A stretch of DNA of 39,716 nucleotides, taken from assembly GCA_002422605.1 (NCBI GenBank), contig DISW01000002.1, forward strand, positions 1 through 39,716. Direction: 5' to 3'. The DNA is from Bacteriovoracaceae bacterium UBA6200. Its GTDB lineage: Bacteria > Bdellovibrionota > Bacteriovoracia > Bacteriovoracales > Bacteriovoracaceae. Every line of letters begins with the position of its first letter. The stretch's first letter is position 1. Under the pieces are notes generated by a model that was given only the letters and a program-made list of their open reading frames with translations, made no database searches and was not told the origin of the DNA. Made by a program: the position numbers and the translations under genes. Shown here piece after piece: positions 7,312-15,109 of the stretch.

Positions 7312-8862
7312 ATGCTTGAAAAAATTCTCATTTTTGTCATATTCCTAGGCCCATTGATCTTTTTCCATGAATTGGGTCACTTCTTCTTTGCTCGATTATT
7401 CGGAGTAAGAGTAGAAGTATTTTCAATCGGCTTCGGTCCGAAAATATTTAAGTACATGCACAAGGGTACTGAATACGCCCTTTCAATTATCCCGCTTGGT
7501 GGATATGTAAAAATGTTCGGTGACGATCCTTTTGCTGAAACTCCACTTAGTGATGAAGAAAAGAAAGTGGCCTTTAACCACAAATCAAAGTGGGCCAGAT
7601 TCTGGATCGTTTTTGGCGGGCCTTTAGCTAATTTAATCCTTGCCTACTTCTTATATGTTGGACTACTTGCCGGCGGTGAGAAAGTTCCTGAAACAAAAGT
7701 TGGTGTAGTTACTGAGAAGTCCGTTCTTTACGAGAAAGGTTTAAGAACCGGAGATGTTCTCATTGGCATTAACGATGAAAAAGTACTGAGCTTTGATGAT
7801 TTCAACATCAAGGGTTCGAATGTAGAGAAAATCGTTGTTCGTAGAAATGATCAACAATTAGATCTTTCTGTCGGTATGCCGCTTGAGCCATTTATTAATG
7901 AATTTGTAAGCATTGTATCCGTCGTTAAAAAACCAATTTTCGTAAACGCGAAAGGTGAAAAGTTTGTTGTAAGTCTTGAACCAAAGCCAGCCGAGATCAA
8001 TATCTCGATTGAAGAGATGACTAGTCAGTTCCAGGGGAAAGCTTATCTCTATAAAATGATTGAAAAAGATGGCACTGAAGTTATTGATCCAACTTCAGAA
8101 TCAGAAATTAATACTGCTCAAAACCAATCTTTAACTGAAATCATCAAAGGGCTCGAATTATATCCGGTGGATCTTTTGGTTCGTAATATCGTTATGGGTT
8201 CCCCGGCAGATAAAGCTGGAATTAAAAAGGGTGATATCCTTACAAAAATCAACGACGGTAATTTGAATAATTTTGAAGAACTTCGCCAGAATCTTCAGAC
8301 AATGTCTGAAGGTCAGGAAGTCAATGTTACTCTTGTCTCCAATGGAGAGTCAGTTGTTAAAAAAATGACTCCGGAAGTGAAGGAAGTTAACGGCAAGAAA
8401 GTAAAAATTATTGGTATTGAAAGCGGTGTTGAGTACCTTCAGCCAAAACTCATCGTGGCGAAAGCTGATAGCTTTGGAGCCGCATTGACTGGTGCCTTCA
8501 CCCGTACCTGGGACGGAGTTGTTAAAACATTTGGTGGTTATAAGAAACTTATTACCAGAGAAGTTTCTCTTAATAATATTGGTGGCCCGCTTGCGATTGG
8601 AAAAGTCGCTTCTGATTCTTTAAACATCAGCCTTTCTATGTTTTTTAGATTGATGGCCATCATCAGTATTAACTTAGGTGTGATTAACCTTTTCCCTATT
8701 CCTGTGCTGGATGGTGGACACATTATGTTCCTTCTTTTCGAAGCAGTGAATGGTGGTCCTCTTTCAAGAAGGAAGCTTGAGATTGCTCAAAAATTCGGAA
8801 TTTCAGTTTTGTTTTTCCTCATTTTTGTGGCTCTCTTTAATGACATAACCAGATTATTTTAA
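7312..8862 (+). CDS. rseP: Site-2 intramembrane zinc protease RseP-like
   Basis: Membrane metalloprotease of the RseP/YaeL class, which releases stress sigma factors by cutting anti-sigma factors and also clears signal-peptide remnants. The HELGH zinc site is at residues 19-23 in the first transmembrane segment. The second motif, NLFPIPVLDGG, starts at residue 459 and its Asp467 completes the zinc site. Two PDZ domains are recognisable, around 128-165 and 292-345. At 516 residues it is longer than E. coli RseP (450) because of about 100 extra residues between the PDZ domains (190-290). AAGGA precedes the ATG. The usual neighbours dxr and bamA are absent. Confidence 0.93.
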   Translation: MLEKILIFVIFLGPLIFFHELGHFFFARLFGVRVEVFSIGFGPKIFKYMHKGTEYALSIIPLGGYVKMFGDDPFAETPLSDEEKKVAFNHKSKWARFWIVFGGPLANLILAYFLYVGLLAGGEKVPETKVGVVTEKSVLYEKGLRTGDVLIGINDEKVLSFDDFNIKGSNVEKIVVRRNDQQLDLSVGMPLEPFINEFVSIVSVVKKPIFVNAKGEKFVVSLEPKPAEINISIEEMTSQFQGKAYLYKMIEKDGTEVIDPTSESEINTAQNQSLTEIIKGLELYPVDLLVRNIVMGSPADKAGIKKGDILTKINDGNLNNFEELRQNLQTMSEGQEVNVTLVSNGESVVKKMTPEVKEVNGKKVKIIGIESGVEYLQPKLIVAKADSFGAALTGAFTRTWDGVVKTFGGYKKLITREVSLNNIGGPLAIGKVASDSLNISLSMFFRLMAIISINLGVINLFPIPVLDGGHIMFLLFEAVNGGPLSRRKLEIAQKFGISVLFFLIFVALFNDITRLF

Positions 8863-8865
8863 ACT

Positions 8866-9483
8866 TTGAGCTATTTATTTATAGATTCAACATACGACCT
8901 GATTTTAGGTGTCCTGGATGATGGATTCAACTGGCTTTCTTTTGAACGCCACACAGGAGCGAAAGCTTCGGCCATTATCCAGGCGCGGTCTCACGATTTA
9001 CTTTCACAACAGAATATTAAATTACATGAATTAAAGGGTGTCATTATAGTTAATGGCCCGGGTTTTTATACAGGTCTTCGATTAGCAGAAGGATTTGCGG
9101 ATGTTTTGAAATTCTTCTGCATTCCTCAGTATTCTTTCTACAGCTATGAGATCCCAGCTTGGTGTGGGCACAAAGAAGGGTGCTGGTTTACGAAGGCTTA
9201 CCGCGGAGAATATTTTCTCTATCGCTGGAACAGCGAAGAGTCCAGACAGGAGCTTCTGGCCGCTAAAGATCTGGAGCACGGGCTTGGAGATGTGAAATTT
9301 TTTATTCATTCTGAGTCCTCGCTGGATGAGAAAAGTACTCCTTTCGTTACAAATCCCATCATGACAATGGAGCTTCTGAAAGCTCGGCCACATGATATCT
9401 TTAAACGGGTGGTGGATTCTAAGAGTCAGCGTGAATCCTTTTATTTCCGGGCACCGGAAGATGAGTTTAAGGTAAACCCATGA
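8866..9483 (+). CDS. tsaB: TsaB-like protein, tRNA threonylcarbamoyladenosine (t6A) biosynthesis
   Basis: Probable pseudo-enzyme partner of the TsaBDE complex that makes t6A37 on ANN-decoding tRNAs. The N-terminus has the ASKHA-fold opening (LFIDSTYDLILGVLDDG). Residues 60-72 match the TsaB hallmark VxxGPGSFTGLR as IIVNGPGFYTGLR. Its 205 residues are near family length. The only plausible start is TTG at 8866, three bases after the rseP stop and without a Shine-Dalgarno, so translation probably depends on coupling with rseP. The C-terminal half is divergent. Confidence 0.75.
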   Translation: MSYLFIDSTYDLILGVLDDGFNWLSFERHTGAKASAIIQARSHDLLSQQNIKLHELKGVIIVNGPGFYTGLRLAEGFADVLKFFCIPQYSFYSYEIPAWCGHKEGCWFTKAYRGEYFLYRWNSEESRQELLAAKDLEHGLGDVKFFIHSESSLDEKSTPFVTNPIMTMELLKARPHDIFKRVVDSKSQRESFYFRAPEDEFKVNP

Positions 9484-10154
9484 AAAGGTTTTTCTTTCTT
9501 CCTCAATCAATTTCCTATCTTCTTATCATCGCCATTATTTTCGCCTATCTGGAACTTCCCTTGTTACTTGAGATTCCAATTTTATTGGCAGCTTCTCTCG
9601 TTCTTTTTATTTTTCGAAGAACCCCGATTCCTTATCGGGATACTTTAAAAAATGATGGAGAGATATATCTTTCTCCAGTCCATGGACAGGTAGAATCCGT
9701 TCGTCACAATGTTTCTATTAATGATTATCCAGTTCCTTGTCATGAAGTAAGGGTTTCTATATCGTTCTGGGATCAGAAAGGGCTCTATCTTCCTACGGCC
9801 GGTGAGGTGTCTTATCTTAAGGCCAACCGAGGGAAGAAGGTTCATCGTCATTCTCCTACGGAAGTTTTTTATGGGACAGTTGAAGAGCTTTCTCATACTG
9901 ATTTTGTCCTGACTTCCAAGAACGGAATGCGGGCCCTCATGAGGTTTATTGATTGTTCTACCGGGAAGCGCCCGGTCATTTGGTTAAAATCGGGTGATCG
10001 TGGACGTGGTGCCGCGTGTTTTGGGTATTATCCTTTCGGTGGAACTTTGCTAATTTATGTACCAGCTACGAGCGATATCCTCGTTTACGAGAAAGAGCGC
10101 GTTATACCCGGTCAAACTGTTATTGCAGCTATTAAAGACTTAGCTAAAGGTTAA
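9480..10154 (+). CDS. Phosphatidylserine decarboxylase homologue lacking the catalytic triad
   Basis: Member of the Psd family by sequence: two N-terminal hydrophobic segments (about 10-46), then IFRRTPIPYR matching the family's FRxPxRxxP, LSPVHGQVESV matching SPADGxV, and a C-terminal FGGT followed by VIPGQTVIAAI matching GxxVxAGxTVIA. Active Psd uses an Asp-His-Ser triad, and the Ser of the GST motif becomes the pyruvoyl cofactor by self-cleavage. Here the Asp position is His68, the Ser position is Gly188, and the expected DVH/HRxH histidine is not found (residues 96-105). Self-processing as known therefore looks impossible. Its ATG overlaps the tsaB stop and it lies 3 nt before pssA. It may be a pseudo-enzyme with a structural or regulatory role, or a different activity. 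Confidence 0.78.
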   Translation: MKRFFFLPQSISYLLIIAIIFAYLELPLLLEIPILLAASLVLFIFRRTPIPYRDTLKNDGEIYLSPVHGQVESVRHNVSINDYPVPCHEVRVSISFWDQKGLYLPTAGEVSYLKANRGKKVHRHSPTEVFYGTVEELSHTDFVLTSKNGMRALMRFIDCSTGKRPVIWLKSGDRGRGAACFGYYPFGGTLLIYVPATSDILVYEKERVIPGQTVIAAIKDLAKG

Positions 10155-10157
10155 AAA

Positions 10158-10910
10158 ATGTTATTTGAAAATCGTCGTCTGGCCTATTTTATTCCTAATA
10201 CATTTACGGCCCTCAACATGGCCTGTGGATTTGCCGCCATTCTTTTTGCCTTCAATGGACAATTCTACAAAGCTTGTATGTTTATTGTTCTTGGAGCTAT
10301 TTTTGATAGCGTCGACGGACGCGTGGCCAGAATGACCAATACTCAATCAAGTTTTGGAGAGCAGTTCGATTCTTTGAGTGATCTTATTTCATTCGGTGTT
10401 TCACCAGCGATTGTTTATTATCTAAGATTCTTAACTGATTCAGGTCGTCCCGGAATGGTGGCCGCGTTCTTCTTCATTCTTTGCGGCGCTTTGAGGCTTG
10501 CGCGCTTTAATGCCAATATTGATAAAAATAAATCAGACTACTTCCAGGGATTACCAATTCCTGGTGGGGCCACGGCCGTTATTAGTATGGTTCTAGTATC
10601 GATCAATATGCCGGAAATTGCGGACTATCGTTTCGTAACTGTGGGTTACCTACTTTTTTACGCCATTTTAATGATCTCCAATATTCCTTTCCCAAGCTTT
10701 AAAAAATCAGAATGGGTTAAGAATCATAAGAAACAAGTTCTCATGGTTATCTTTTTGATTCTGGCCTCACTTTTTATTTATGAAGAAGTGATGATTCCAG
10801 CGATCATCACCGTCTATGTAGTCGCTTCTCTTATTTACTTCCTGAGCCATCGTAAAAAATTCGAAGGAATTTTTGACTGGCAAGAAGAGCCTGAGACTGA
10901 ACTTAAGTGA
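10158..10910 (+). CDS. pssA: CDP-diacylglycerol-serine O-phosphatidyltransferase
   Basis: Makes phosphatidylserine from CDP-diacylglycerol and serine. The CDP-alcohol phosphatidyltransferase signature DG-x2-AR-x8-G-x3-D-x3-D is complete, running from Asp53 to Asp75 (DGRVAR, then G67, D71, D75). The 250-residue protein has about eight hydrophobic segments, like the membrane-bound Bacillus-type PssA rather than the E. coli type. It follows the Psd homologue by 3 nt and overlaps truA by four bases. Confidence 0.92.
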   Translation: MLFENRRLAYFIPNTFTALNMACGFAAILFAFNGQFYKACMFIVLGAIFDSVDGRVARMTNTQSSFGEQFDSLSDLISFGVSPAIVYYLRFLTDSGRPGMVAAFFFILCGALRLARFNANIDKNKSDYFQGLPIPGGATAVISMVLVSINMPEIADYRFVTVGYLLFYAILMISNIPFPSFKKSEWVKNHKKQVLMVIFLILASLFIYEEVMIPAIITVYVVASLIYFLSHRKKFEGIFDWQEEPETELK

Positions 10911-11674
10911 TCCACCATTACAAGCTCGTTCTAGAATATAAGGGCACCCGTTATCTTGGTTGGCAGGTTCAACCGGAGAGTGCGGGTCATACAGTCCAAG
11001 GCGAGCTAAATCGTGCCCTTAAGTCCATTTCTAAATCAGACGATGTCAGAAGCCTAGGGGCTGGGCGAACCGATGCTGGAGTTCATGCTTTAGGCCAGGT
11101 CGCCAAAGTGGTCATGCCTCTGGAAATACCACCTTTAAATTTAGTTCGAGCACTCAATGCAAACCTACCTGACGATATACGGGTGCTTTCGGCGGAAAAT
11201 TCAGATCATGAATTTTTACCGACAGTCCATGCGATTTCCAAAGAGTACCATTATCGTTTTACTTGCCAGCGAACCTTCACCGCTTTTCAAAATGATTTCA
11301 TTGTCAATCATGCTTTCGAGTTAGATGTGGAGAAGATGAGAGCTGCTTGCAAGGTGCTTATTGGTAAGCATGATTTCACAAATTTTTACTGTGAGGGAAC
11401 GGAAGTTGCCAGTAACATCCGTGAAATCTTTGAATGCGAAATTCTGGAAGTTTCCGGTTCGGAATGGATGTTACCGTCCCACTATGTGTTTCGGGTTGTA
11501 GGCGATGGCTTCTTAAAACAAATGGTCAGGCTCCTTATGGGAGCGGTTTGGAATATAGGGCGAGGCAAAATAAACCTCGAAGATTTGAGAAATTCTCTGG
11601 GTCCGGAAAAAGTTCAGAGATTAGGTCCTGTGGCCCCTGCAAATGGGCTCTATATGGTGCGCGTCAATTACTGA
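10907..11674 (+). CDS. truA: tRNA pseudouridine(38-40) synthase TruA
   Basis: Isomerises uridines 38-40 in the anticodon stem-loop of tRNAs. The catalytic aspartate is Asp57 in GAGRTDAGVHA. The N-terminal LVLEYKGTRYLGWQVQP, the central FTNFYCEG segment and the C-terminal GDGFLKQMVRLLMGA are all typical. The 255 residues match the family. The start is GTG at 10907, which overlaps the pssA stop codon (GTGA), so it is translationally coupled to the lipid gene. Confidence 0.95.
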   Translation: MIHHYKLVLEYKGTRYLGWQVQPESAGHTVQGELNRALKSISKSDDVRSLGAGRTDAGVHALGQVAKVVMPLEIPPLNLVRALNANLPDDIRVLSAENSDHEFLPTVHAISKEYHYRFTCQRTFTAFQNDFIVNHAFELDVEKMRAACKVLIGKHDFTNFYCEGTEVASNIREIFECEILEVSGSEWMLPSHYVFRVVGDGFLKQMVRLLMGAVWNIGRGKINLEDLRNSLGPEKVQRLGPVAPANGLYMVRVNY

Positions 11675-11679
11675 TTCTT

Positions 11680-11707
11680 TTGACAAATTCCTTCAATATG
11701 TTAAAAA
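11680..11707 (+). promoter_or_regulatory. Probable promoter of tig
   Basis: A perfect -35 hexamer TTGACA (11680-11685) is followed after 16 nt by TAAAAA (11702-11707), which matches four of six -10 bases. The expected start is about 35 nt before the tig ATG, leaving room for the AGAGAGA Shine-Dalgarno-like tract. Confidence 0.5.
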
Positions 11708-11748
11708 CACTAATTCATTTATTTTCACTCTAGAAAAAGAGAGATCCT

Positions 11749-13032
11749 ATGTCTTACATCATTGAAAATGTTAACGGCTGTACTAAGAAATTAGTCTTCA
11801 ATTTCGATAAGGTTGATCTTACGAAAGAAATCAAAGAAGCCTTGATTGCAAAGCAAGCTAGTTCGAATCTTAAAGGTTTCCGTAAAGGGAAAGCTCCTCT
11901 TGAGATGGTACAAAAGCTTTTTGGACCACAAGTTGAGAACGATGCTCTTTACCGTTTTATTTCTGACCAATACTACCAGGCAGTAAAGAAAGAAAATCTT
12001 CGTGCTGTTGGTTACCCTCAGTTTGATAATACGAAATATGAGTCAGGCAAAACTGTTGCATTCGAAGCAACTGTTGAAATCATCCCTGAGTTCGAACTTA
12101 AAGATTACTCTAAGCTTTCTTTCAAGAAAGATTCAGATGTAGTTTCAGACGAAGACTTCCAAACTTTGAAGAAAAACTATCTTTCAAGCAAAGCAGAAGT
12201 TTCTGAAGTAAAAGATGCTAATCACGCTTTAGCTAAAGGTGATTTCGCAGTTTTCAATTTCGAAGGCGAAAAAGCTGACGGCTCTAAACCTGAGAATATG
12301 AAAGCTGAAGAATACATGTTGGAAATGGGTTCTGGTCAATTTATTCCAGGATTCGAAGATGGCATGATCGGTATGAAAAAAGGCGAAAAGAAATCTATTA
12401 AGGTTACTTTCCCTGCTGATTACCATGAAGAAGATCTTAAAAACGCTCCAGTTACTTTCCATGTTGAACTTTTGGAAATCAAACAGAAGAACTTCCCTGA
12501 GTTCACTGATGAACTAGCAAAAGAATTTGGTTTTGAATCAGTAAGTGATTTTGAAACTAAAAACAAAGAAAGAATGGCGACTCAGAAGAAGCGTGAAGTA
12601 ACTCAGAAGCTTCAGCAAGAAATTCTTGAAAAGCTAATTGAAGAGAATACTTTTGACGTTCCAAAAGCTCTTGTTGATGACCAGAAAGAGTCTGTAAAAG
12701 AAGAACTTTCTCGTAATCTTAAGCAACAAGGTTTTAACGATCAAATGATCGGTCTTTATTTTGAGCGTTGGGATGCTGATGTTACTCAGAAAGCCCTTTT
12801 TCAAGTTCGTTCAGGACTTATCCTTGATAGACTTGCTAAAAAATACAACATTGAATCAACTGAAGCTGATCTAGATGCTAAAATTGAAGAAATGGTTGCT
12901 CAGTCAGGTATGAAAAAAGAGGAAATCGCTAAGTTCTATAAATCAAATGAGAACGTTAAGCGTAACCTTATGTACGCCATCCGCGAGGAAAAAACTTTCG
13001 AGGCCCTGATGAAGGATATGAAAGTTTCTTAA
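11749..13032 (+). CDS. tig: Trigger factor, ribosome-associated chaperone
   Basis: Peptidyl-prolyl isomerase and chaperone at the ribosomal exit tunnel. The ribosome-docking signature GFRKGKAP is at about residues 43-50. The FKBP-type domain follows at roughly 155-245 (DFAVFNFEGEKADG, FIPGFEDGMIGMKKGE), and the rest is the helical C-terminal chaperone domain. Its 427 residues match E. coli (432). It stands alone: the usual clpP-clpX-lon neighbours are absent. Its last 65 bases are also read antisense by the convergent comEC-like gene. Confidence 0.96.
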   Translation: MSYIIENVNGCTKKLVFNFDKVDLTKEIKEALIAKQASSNLKGFRKGKAPLEMVQKLFGPQVENDALYRFISDQYYQAVKKENLRAVGYPQFDNTKYESGKTVAFEATVEIIPEFELKDYSKLSFKKDSDVVSDEDFQTLKKNYLSSKAEVSEVKDANHALAKGDFAVFNFEGEKADGSKPENMKAEEYMLEMGSGQFIPGFEDGMIGMKKGEKKSIKVTFPADYHEEDLKNAPVTFHVELLEIKQKNFPEFTDELAKEFGFESVSDFETKNKERMATQKKREVTQKLQQEILEKLIEENTFDVPKALVDDQKESVKEELSRNLKQQGFNDQMIGLYFERWDADVTQKALFQVRSGLILDRLAKKYNIESTEADLDAKIEEMVAQSGMKKEEIAKFYKSNENVKRNLMYAIREEKTFEALMKDMKVS

Positions 13033-14134
13033 GTAATTTACGACTTCTGCTCCCTCTCTTAGAGGGGGAGCAGTTTTCCCACCAAAAGCCTCTCACCAAT
13101 CTCATTCGACATTTTCCATCTCTAAAATAAACCATTACTTCTTTTTCTGAATAAATCGTCTTAGTGATTTCTCCTTGAGGGACAAATTCATTCGTGGGCA
13201 TTCCTGGCGCTCTCGCCCTGTCTACGTTTAAGCCTGAACAAAAGAATAACGCCAGTACAATGATGGCCTTATATCTTCTGACTAAAAAGAAACCAACCAT
13301 TATCAAAAAAATGATGTTCACTTCCATGGCCGTAAACTGGAGAGTGATAGAAGAGCAAAAATTCACCAGCTTTTGCATGATTCCCAAGAGTGATATTCCC
13401 AGATGCAATTGCCAGTCCCAGAGCGGGAACGACATAAGAAAAAGTAGTGGCATAAGAATTGTGAAGCCCAAGTTTAGGAGAGGGGAGAATAAGAGAAGAA
13501 GAAAAGAAATATCTGAGTTCTGAAAGTAGGCGAGAAGAATTTGTCCCATAAAAAACCAGATAATGAGGCCACCGCCTCTTACTCCTGAATAGATGATTCC
13601 CAGAAATAAAAAACTATAGGTGAAACTTAGAGTACTGCTTTGGAAGGAACCAAAGAAGATATCTACGATGAGTGCAGCAGCAAATCCGCTCTTTAAACCC
13701 AGAACCTTTTGATGGCCTTTAATGAGGAGCATTCGCTTCAAGGCCGCCATTCCCGGAAGAAAGGACAGAGCAATTCCTAATAAAATTATAACTGGCAAAT
13801 GATAGCTCGGTTTAAGGAGCTTCATGAGTGGCGCCATGACTGCACTTAAATGAAACCCTGAAGGAGTGAACAGATGGTTTAGCCCCAGCTTCTGGTAATG
13901 ATCCTTCATCATACGGGAGAGGGGAGCGGATCTACCGGTGAGAATTGATTCCCAAAGTTTGAGAAGCTCCAGTTCATCTTTGGTTACTTTGCTCCGGGCC
14001 TCTTTAAAACTTTCGAGTTTAACGACCCGATCATACCTAAAGTAGGGCTTTATAGTCCGCACTTCCTGAATCTTCTGAAGGGTTAAGAGGGCGAGGGTTA
14101 TGGCCAGTATAGAGAGAATCCAAGGTTTACTCAT
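12968..14134 (-). CDS. ComEC/Rec2-family membrane channel, competence domain only
   Basis: ComEC forms the inner-membrane channel for single-stranded DNA in natural transformation. The match here is the hallmark around residues 90-105 (GLNHLFTPSGFHLSAV, compare GLxHLxAxSGLH), the following LPGMAALKRMLLI helix and about eight hydrophobic segments. The 388-residue protein lacks both the N-terminal OB-like domain and the C-terminal metallo-beta-lactamase domain of full ComEC (usually over 650 aa). The last 50 or so residues are Arg/Ser/Lys-rich and read antisense through the tig terminator and the tig 3' end, so the true C-terminus could be shorter if a frameshift exists. No Shine-Dalgarno is visible at the ATG. 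Function in DNA uptake is uncertain. Confidence 0.72.
   Translation of the reverse strand: MSKPWILSILAITLALLTLQKIQEVRTIKPYFRYDRVVKLESFKEARSKVTKDELELLKLWESILTGRSAPLSRMMKDHYQKLGLNHLFTPSGFHLSAVMAPLMKLLKPSYHLPVIILLGIALSFLPGMAALKRMLLIKGHQKVLGLKSGFAAALIVDIFFGSFQSSTLSFTYSFLFLGIIYSGVRGGGLIIWFFMGQILLAYFQNSDISFLLLLFSPLLNLGFTILMPLLFLMSFPLWDWQLHLGISLLGIMQKLVNFCSSITLQFTAMEVNIIFLIMVGFFLVRRYKAIIVLALFFCSGLNVDRARAPGMPTNEFVPQGEITKTIYSEKEVMVYFRDGKCRMRLVRGFWWENCSPSKRGSRSRKLLKKLSYPSSGPRKFFPRGWRT
13047..13077 (+). terminator. Rho-independent terminator of tig
   Basis: A 12-bp stem with one G-U wobble (13047-13058 with 13062-13073), a TTA loop and TTTT at 13074-13077. It serves the plus strand only; in the other direction no T tract follows. 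It lies inside the coding frame of the convergent comEC-like gene. Confidence 0.82.
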
Positions 14135-14260
14135 AGAGCGGTTAGGAGCAAAGAATATGCCGCCACTAATGAGTGTAAGCCTCAGAAATCATAGGTGATT
14201 GATGATGAGCGCCAAATAGATTTCCTTGCTTCTCGGCAATAAAAGGAGTACTTACTGGCC

Positions 14261-15109
14261 ATGTTGGAAATGAGCATCAAGAGTCTTCTTCCTCAGATAC
14301 AAAACTGGTTGGAAGAAGATGACTTAACCAGAAACTATCATTACGTTCGTTCACTGCCTACTCACGCAGTAAAACTGCAGTTGAAAGTGAAATCTCCTCT
14401 CATCCTTGCAGGTACAGATTATCTCGCGGCGACCTTTATTGCTTTAGGAGGTGAAAATCAGTTTTCATTTCTTAAGGAGTTTGAAGGGAAAAAACTTGAG
14501 ACAGGAACCATTATAGATTTTCCAAAAACGATGCCTTTTAATCTGGCGGTGACTGGAGAAAGACTAGGATTGAATCTTCTTCAACACGCTAGTTCCATTG
14601 CCACCTGGACTGAAAAGCATGTGGCCTTGGCCAAAAATAAAAACATTAAAATTCTCGATACCCGAAAAACCACCCCTGGATTACGTACCCTCGAAAAGTA
14701 TGCGGTACGAATGGGTGGCGGCTTCAATCATCGTTTAGGTCAAACGGATACCTGGATGATTAAAGATAATCATAAAACATCACTTGGTGGTCTTGCAGGG
14801 GCCTGGAATTTTTTTCAGGATCAGGGTGCGTTCTACAATAATACGGTTGTAGAAATACATTCTCTGGAAGAATTAAAAGAAGCCATTAAACTTGGCTGCA
14901 CAAATGTGATGTTGGATAACTTCTCTCCAAGTGAAGTTAATGAAGCTGTTAAATTAAAAAAAACAGGAATGACCTTTGAGGTTTCCGGTGGGTTAAACCT
15001 ATCCAGTATGAGTGAATATCTCCTGGATGGAGTCGATGCTCTTAGTATGGGCTCAATTACTTACTCAGCTCCGAGAGTGGATCTCTCTTTAAAATTTCAA
15101 ACTATATGA
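14261..15109 (+). CDS. nadC: Nicotinate-nucleotide pyrophosphorylase (carboxylating)
   Basis: Converts quinolinate and PRPP to nicotinate mononucleotide in de novo NAD synthesis. The signature DTRKTTPGLRTLEKYAVRMG with GGGFNHR is intact, as are the KDNH segment and the C-terminal VSGGLN...DALSMGSITYSA block. The length of 282 is standard. The ATG at 14261 lies 12 nt after AAGGAG; an in-frame ATG at 14270 is an alternative. Its stop codon overlaps the nadB start (ATGA). No nadA is present in the window. Confidence 0.95.
   Translation: MLEMSIKSLLPQIQNWLEEDDLTRNYHYVRSLPTHAVKLQLKVKSPLILAGTDYLAATFIALGGENQFSFLKEFEGKKLETGTIIDFPKTMPFNLAVTGERLGLNLLQHASSIATWTEKHVALAKNKNIKILDTRKTTPGLRTLEKYAVRMGGGFNHRLGQTDTWMIKDNHKTSLGGLAGAWNFFQDQGAFYNNTVVEIHSLEELKEAIKLGCTNVMLDNFSPSEVNEAVKLKKTGMTFEVSGGLNLSSMSEYLLDGVDALSMGSITYSAPRVDLSLKFQTI

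Noticed and set aside
9082..9510. 142-aa minus-strand open frame across tsaB and the psd-like gene
   Set aside because: Antisense to two recognisable families; no signature or start signals of its own.
11434..11733. 99-aa plus-strand frame in the truA 3' end running into the tig promoter
   Set aside because: The truA frame holds the conserved residues and this frame covers the promoter; no ribosome-binding site.
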